This document shows, piece after piece, positions 60,149 to 64,000 of a DNA stretch of 64,000 nucleotides. Position 1 is the first letter of the stretch, and each line of letters begins with the position of its first letter. The position numbers were made by a program, and so were the translations under genes. The notes under the pieces are model-generated. The model searched no databases and was not told where the DNA came from. It worked only from the letters and a program-made list of their open reading frames with translations. Source of the DNA: Bacteroidota bacterium (GTDB taxonomy: Bacteria; Bacteroidota; Bacteroidia; Chitinophagales; Saprospiraceae); contig JAIUPL010000003.1 in assembly GCA_020160935.1 (NCBI GenBank), forward strand, positions 1-64,000, given 5' to 3'.

Positions 60149-61411
60149 ATGCGTCAATTTTTTCGAATACTGGCAGAAGGCGCTGCACAAGCCTGGCAGC
60201 AATTGATGGGCAATAAACTGCGCTCATTTTTATCGCTGCTTGGCATCACCATTGGTATTTTTTGCATTATCGGGGTAAAAAGCGCCGTCAATTCGCTGGA
60301 AGACAATATCCGGAAAAGCATGTCCAAACTGGGCAATGACGTGATCTATATCGAGAAATTTTCCTGGGGAGAAGACCCCGGCGCCAACTTCTGGAAATGG
60401 ATGCGCCGCCCCAATTTTTCATACAATGAATTTCAGGCGCTCAAACAAAGGCTTGAATTCGCCGATAAAGTTGGATTCTGGCAGTTTCTGGGCACTAAAA
60501 CCGTAAAGTGGAAATCTTCGAGCGTGGAAGATGCTCCTTTTCTGGGCATCACAGAGGATTGTTATGAACTGTTTCACCTTGAATTTCAGAACGAAGGCCG
60601 GTATTTTTCGCCGGTAGAATATCAGAGCGGCGCCGATGTCTGCATCCTGGGTGGGGTAGTGGCAGAAGGGCTTTTTGGTGAGGGTATCGACCCGACGGAT
60701 CGGGAAGTCAATGTCGGTGGCCGGAAACTACGTGTGATTGGTGTGCTGAAAAAATCAGGTAAAGACCTGCTGAAACCTTTCAATTTCGACAACGTCATTC
60801 TGGTTGGATACAATCTGGCTCGCCGCGGCTTCGGGGTGCGTAGCGATGGCCGTGGACCTCAAACCAGCCTGCTGGTAAAGGCTGCTGCCGGGGTAAACAT
60901 CGAAGATGTGAAGGACGAAATCGTGAGCGTACTTCGCGGACAGCGACGGCTGAAACCACTCGAAGAAAACAACTTTGCCCTGAATACACTTTCTGTGCTG
61001 AGCAAACTGTTCGACGGCGTATTTGGCACCCTCAATCTGGCAGGATTTGTCATCGGGATTTTTGCGCTTGTGGTGGGCATGTTTTCCGTTGCCAATATCA
61101 TGTTTGTTTCCGTGCGTGAGAGAACCAACATCATAGGAATCAAGATGGCCCTGGGCGCGAAACGCTGGTTTATCCTGCTGGAAATCCTTTTTGAAGCCAT
61201 TTCTCTCTGCGTGGTGGGCGGATTCCTTGGCTTGTTTTTTATCTGGATCATTACCGAGATTATTACCAAAGTCATCGACTTCGATATTCACCTGTCACTG
61301 GGAAATGTACTGGTAGGACTCTTTACTTCGATTATCGTAGGTATCCTGTCAGGGCTCATTCCTGCATCGCAAGCCAGCAGAATGGACCCGGTGGAGGCTA
61401 TCCGAAAATAA
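60149..61411 (+). CDS. MacB/FtsX-type ABC transporter permease
   Basis: A 420-residue membrane protein. One N-terminal helix (about 25-48, FLSLLGITIGIFCIIGV) is followed by a large periplasmic MacB_PCD domain (about 50-275). The FtsX permease helices lie at about 295-410: NIMFVSVRERTNIIGIKMAL is the conserved loop, and the end reads SRMDPVEAIRK. Such permeases work with a cytoplasmic ABC ATPase, which is not adjacent, so the partner must be elsewhere. Substrate unknown: lipoprotein, peptide or drug export are all possible. Confidence 0.93.
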   Translation: MRQFFRILAEGAAQAWQQLMGNKLRSFLSLLGITIGIFCIIGVKSAVNSLEDNIRKSMSKLGNDVIYIEKFSWGEDPGANFWKWMRRPNFSYNEFQALKQRLEFADKVGFWQFLGTKTVKWKSSSVEDAPFLGITEDCYELFHLEFQNEGRYFSPVEYQSGADVCILGGVVAEGLFGEGIDPTDREVNVGGRKLRVIGVLKKSGKDLLKPFNFDNVILVGYNLARRGFGVRSDGRGPQTSLLVKAAAGVNIEDVKDEIVSVLRGQRRLKPLEENNFALNTLSVLSKLFDGVFGTLNLAGFVIGIFALVVGMFSVANIMFVSVRERTNIIGIKMALGAKRWFILLEILFEAISLCVVGGFLGLFFIWIITEIITKVIDFDIHLSLGNVLVGLFTSIIVGILSGLIPASQASRMDPVEAIRK

Positions 61412-61417
61412 CTTGAA

Positions 61418-62743
61418 TCAACCCTGCATGGCTATGTCAAGACTTGCCTCGATCTGAGTGGCTGCAAAATCCAGGTCGCGTTCGGTGTGTGCAGCCGAAA
61501 CAAATCCGACTTCATAACCGGAAGGCCCGAAATACACACCCCGTTGCAGGCATGCCAGGTGCATTTTTTTGAACAACTCCATTTTTGCGCCGTCAATTTC
61601 ATCTGAGCGCACAATGCGATTGCGCGTAAACGTCGGCCAGAAAATAGAGCCGACGCTCGGGAACGTAATGTCGTACCCTTTGCGATCGCAGTATTCCTGT
61701 AGCCGCCCTGTAAATGCCTTTGTTTTTTGTTCCAACTCCTCGTAGAAGCCCGGCTGCAACAATTCCGTCAGAGTAGCAATGCCCGCAGCCATGGCTACCG
61801 GATTGGCGCTCAGGGTGCCCGCCTGATACACTGGCCCGACAGGCGCAATATTTTCCATAATCTGCCTGCTCGCAGCATAAGCGCCTACGGGCATGCCCCC
61901 GCCAATGATTTTTCCAAAAGTGATAATGTCCGGCTGAATGTCGTAATAGCCCGTTGCACCTTCAAATCCTACACGGAATCCGGAGATTACCTCGTCGAAA
62001 ATGAGCAGACATCCATATTGATCTGCTTTTTCACGCAGTAATTGCAGGAAGGAACGGTCTTGTAACAACAGGCCATTGTTGGCAGGAATAGGCTCGATGA
62101 TGATGGCCGCTACATCGCCTGCATATTGCTGAAATGCCTGTTCCAGCGCTTCCGGGTCGGCCAGCGGAACGACAACCGTCTCTTTTGCAAACGATTCGGG
62201 GATGCCAGCCGAAGTACTGATGCCAAATGTGACGAGCCCCGAACCAGCCTTCACCAGCAGCGAATCGACGTGCCCGTGGTAACAGCCTTCAAATTTGATG
62301 ATTTTGTTGCGTTTGGTGACACCGCGCGCCAATCGGATAGCGCTCATAACAGCCTCGGTACCGCTGCTGACAAATCGAATCATCTCAATATAGCGATGAT
62401 GGCTGAGCACCAGTTGGCCGATTTCATTGTCGTATGGTGTTGGTGTTCCGAACGACATGCCATTTGCCACTGCCTCCTGCACCGAGGCTACTACTGCGGG
62501 CGGGCAATGGCCCAGAATCAAAGGGCCCCAGGAACAGCAAAAATCCACAAATGCCTGTCCATCAACATCATAAATGTGGCTTCCTGCGCCTTTTTCAAAA
62601 AATATAGGCGGCCCTTGAACACTTTTAAATGCGCGTACGGGGCTATGTACACCACCGGGGAAGTAGGTTTTAGCCATTTCAAAAAGTTCGCCGCTGCGTG
62701 CGCGGGTAAAAGTGGCGGGAGTAGGATAGGAGTGTGGTTGCAT
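61418..62743 (-). CDS. hemL: glutamate-1-semialdehyde 2,1-aminomutase
   Basis: A 441-residue PLP enzyme of heme biosynthesis that converts glutamate-1-semialdehyde to 5-aminolevulinate. Visible motifs: YFPGGVHSPVRAFKSVQGPP (about 27-46), the GTEAVMSAIRLAR helix (about 127-139), the PLP-Lys site TFGKIIGGGMPVGAYA (near 270-285) and YQAGTLSANPVAMAAG. The length is standard. The start at 62743 is five bases from a TACCTTTG box, so the mRNA may be leaderless. A later ATG at 62677 would lose the conserved first helix and is less likely. Confidence 0.96.
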   Translation of the reverse strand: MQPHSYPTPATFTRARSGELFEMAKTYFPGGVHSPVRAFKSVQGPPIFFEKGAGSHIYDVDGQAFVDFCCSWGPLILGHCPPAVVASVQEAVANGMSFGTPTPYDNEIGQLVLSHHRYIEMIRFVSSGTEAVMSAIRLARGVTKRNKIIKFEGCYHGHVDSLLVKAGSGLVTFGISTSAGIPESFAKETVVVPLADPEALEQAFQQYAGDVAAIIIEPIPANNGLLLQDRSFLQLLREKADQYGCLLIFDEVISGFRVGFEGATGYYDIQPDIITFGKIIGGGMPVGAYAASRQIMENIAPVGPVYQAGTLSANPVAMAAGIATLTELLQPGFYEELEQKTKAFTGRLQEYCDRKGYDITFPSVGSIFWPTFTRNRIVRSDEIDGAKMELFKKMHLACLQRGVYFGPSGYEVGFVSAAHTERDLDFAATQIEASLDIAMQG

Positions 62744-62747
62744 GGGA

Positions 62748-62755
62748 CAAAGGTA
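62748..62755 (-). promoter_or_regulatory. -7 box (TACCTTTG) for hemL
   Basis: TAnnTTTG match five bases upstream of the hemL ATG, predicting transcription starting at or near the ATG. Confidence 0.45.
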
Positions 62756-62935
62756 CGCGTGATGGTCAATATCAGAAAAATTGAGTGGCCGTAACTTGTC
62801 AATTTACCGTCATCTGTCAGGCCGTTGTTTCTAAAATAATGTCGGTTGATCCCGCTGTAGACATGTTCTGTCGGTAATTCGGGCACAACAAATGCAATCT
62901 TTGCTCCTTTGTGTCTGTTTTAACACTGATAAACC

Positions 62936-63604
62936 ATGTCGGCTATTTTTTCACCTGGAAAATTTGCTCCTTTGCTGGTATTGTTCGACCTCATTGAGCA
63001 GGAAAAAACGCTTACAAAACAAATGACAAAAGAAGAAAAGCAAAATAAAACCCTGGAGATCATCAAAAACCACGTTGGCTTTGCACTCGGCGCAGCACTT
63101 ACGCCTGTGCCCGGTGTCGATCTGCTGGCAGTTAGTGCCGTACAGTTGAACATGTTGCGCACCATGGCAAAAATTTACGGCGTCAGTTTCGTCGATGCCC
63201 TGGGTAAAAACATCGTTTCTGCTGTAGTTGGTAGCAGCGCAGCACGCCTGGGCGCCAGCCTCATCAAAGCCATTCCCGGAGTAGGCACTATTATCGGCGA
63301 ACTGAGCATGCCAGCACTGTCCGGCGCTTCCACATATGCATTGGGAAAAGTAGTAGCCCGGCATTTCGAACGCGGTGGCACGCTGGAAGACCTCGACCTG
63401 AAAAACGCCAAAAAAGGGTACGAATCTGAAATTGAAAACGGTAAGGTTGCGGCAGATGAACTCAGCCGTACGCAGCCCCCTGCTCAAAACACCGCGGATG
63501 CTACCCTGGAAAAAATCAGAAAACTATCAGAAATGAAAGATGCTGGTATCATCACGGAAGAGGAGTTCAAGCAACTGAAAGAACGCTTGCTCGCGCAGAT
63601 TTAG
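62936..63604 (+). CDS. DUF697-type membrane protein with SHOCT domain
   Basis: A 222-residue protein. The central part is a DUF697/YcjF-like hydrophobic region (about 47-140: GFALGAALTPVPGVDLLAVS, then VVGSSAARLGASLIKAIPGV), probably two or more membrane-associated helical hairpins. A linker follows (about 150-190), and the C-terminal 32 residues are a SHOCT domain (KIRKLSEMKDAGIITEEEFK), usually an oligomerisation module. Function unknown. The start at 62936 was kept; an internal ATG at 63023 begins nearer to the conserved region. An inverted-repeat element follows the stop directly. Confidence 0.8.
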   Translation: MSAIFSPGKFAPLLVLFDLIEQEKTLTKQMTKEEKQNKTLEIIKNHVGFALGAALTPVPGVDLLAVSAVQLNMLRTMAKIYGVSFVDALGKNIVSAVVGSSAARLGASLIKAIPGVGTIIGELSMPALSGASTYALGKVVARHFERGGTLEDLDLKNAKKGYESEIENGKVAADELSRTQPPAQNTADATLEKIRKLSEMKDAGIITEEEFKQLKERLLAQI

Positions 63605-63763
63605 AGCGTGTTCGGGATTTTTTGCCTGAGATAAAAAGCGGCTTTTTTACCTGTTTTTCACCTTTTTTCATTTACATAGTCACCACTATGCTCATGAAAA
63701 AACGCATAAAACAGACAAAAAATCCATCTTTTTATCTTCAGGCAAAAAATCCCGAACACGCTC
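63604..63763. repeat. 160-bp inverted-repeat element, GAGCGTGTTCGGGA family
   Basis: The outer arms 63604-63638 and 63728-63763 pair over about 35 bases with one bulge (GAGCGTGTTCGGGATTTTTT). Inside, TTTTTTCAT/ATGAAAAAA arms extend the stem. The end sequence GAGCGTGTTCGGGA recurs in the element at 16009-16070. It starts at the stop codon of the SHOCT gene. Confidence 0.88.
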
Positions 63764-63785
63764 GTAACCGACTCGTTTTTCATCG

Positions 63786-63820
63786 AAACCCCATAGGTTT
63801 GCAGCACCTATGGGGTTTCG
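63786..63820 (+). terminator. hairpin GAAACCCCATAGGT overlapping the next start
   Basis: A perfect 14-bp stem GAAACCCCATAGGT/ACCTATGGGGTTTC with a 7-base loop, followed by GTCTTTTT. It looks like a rho-independent terminator for upstream transcripts, yet it contains the ATG at 63810 of the next frame. Confidence 0.7.
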
Positions 63821-64000
63821 TCTTTTTCAGCATATATCTACTACCCGTGCTTTGCAGATATTTCAATTGCAAAGACTGGGTGCTGTGGTACTTACCAGCG
63901 TGCTTTTTGCAAAAAGCGGCCTTGGAATGGCCGATATTGGTGCATACGAAATGTTGTTGTACCTGGGCACCATGTTTACCTTCCTGTGGGTCAACGGTTT
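63810..64000 (+). CDS. probable polysaccharide flippase/polymerase-type membrane protein (partial, 5' end)
   Basis: The frame is open from ATG 63810 to the window end (63 codons). It has a polar start (GFRLFQHISTTRALQIFQ), then a hydrophobic segment (GAVVLTSVLFAKSGLGMADI) and a second one (EMLLYLGTMFTFLWVNG). The pattern resembles the N-terminus of Wzx/MATE-like polysaccharide biosynthesis proteins, which flip lipid-linked sugars. The ATG lies inside a strong hairpin, so a later start (for instance a TTG about 15 codons on) is possible. The 3' part lies outside the window. Confidence 0.6.
   Translation, partial: MGFRLFQHISTTRALQIFQLQRLGAVVLTSVLFAKSGLGMADIGAYEMLLYLGTMFTFLWVNG

Overview
The window looks like a chromosomal segment of a Bacteroidota bacterium, most likely of the Saprospiraceae/Lewinella-Haliscomenobacter kind. 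Supporting signs are several secreted proteins with C-terminal type IX secretion sorting domains, a ubiE-porT gene pair, a BT_3928-DUF1599 pair, many small outer-membrane beta-barrel proteins, few Shine-Dalgarno sequences, and TAnnTTTG (-7 type) promoter boxes ahead of at least fourteen genes. No rRNA, tRNA, CRISPR array, transposase or phage structural gene was seen.

Layout. 1-1480: a palindromic intergenic element, a DUF4442 hotdog protein and a YkuK-type RNase-H-like protein. 1588-11560: a defence-type island, all on the minus strand. It holds an AT-rich three-gene cassette (a nucleoside-phosphorylase-domain protein plus two small helical proteins), then a type I restriction-modification operon hsdM-hsdS-fic-hsdR in which the extra gene encodes a Bro-N/Fic fusion. 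11661-11720 carries 21-bp direct repeats upstream of hsdM. 11884-18040: two M16 peptidase-family genes, yajC, an outer-membrane protein and an AIM24 protein. 18038-24103 (minus): a secreted triple-PDZ protein, porT, ubiE, ribBA with a degenerate GTP cyclohydrolase II half, and a Tat-exported sugar isomerase-like protein. 24361-27270: glycogen synthesis operon glgA-glgC. 27426-34116 (minus): BT_3928 and DUF1599 proteins, a PAP2 phosphatase, a T9SS cargo protein and ettA. 34420-44796: CotH-like protein, beta-barrels, lpxB with a Gfo/Idh oxidoreductase, an Omp28-like T9SS cargo and mutS2. 44800-49492: an outer-membrane protein, an orphan LanB-type glutamylation domain protein, and parB-parA. 49754-55316 (plus): a compact housekeeping run of RluD-type pseudouridine synthase, lipid kinase, SUI1-like factor, substrate-binding lipoprotein, trmH and a family 2 glycosyltransferase. 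55379-64000: DUF4261 protein, DUF5074 lipoprotein, GH29 fucosidase, an ABC permease, hemL, a DUF697/SHOCT protein and the start of a probable polysaccharide flippase.

Two things stand out. The first is the defence island: a nucleotide-targeting PNP-domain protein with two uncharacterised partner genes, next to a restriction operon that carries an apparently autoinhibited Fic AMP-transferase. The second is a set of long intergenic palindromes whose arms are built from short tandem units. Several start exactly at stop codons, and three share a GTAGAGTACAC core; two of those also share a loop. They look like a lineage-specific family of 3'-end elements that may act as large bidirectional terminators or as mobile repeats.
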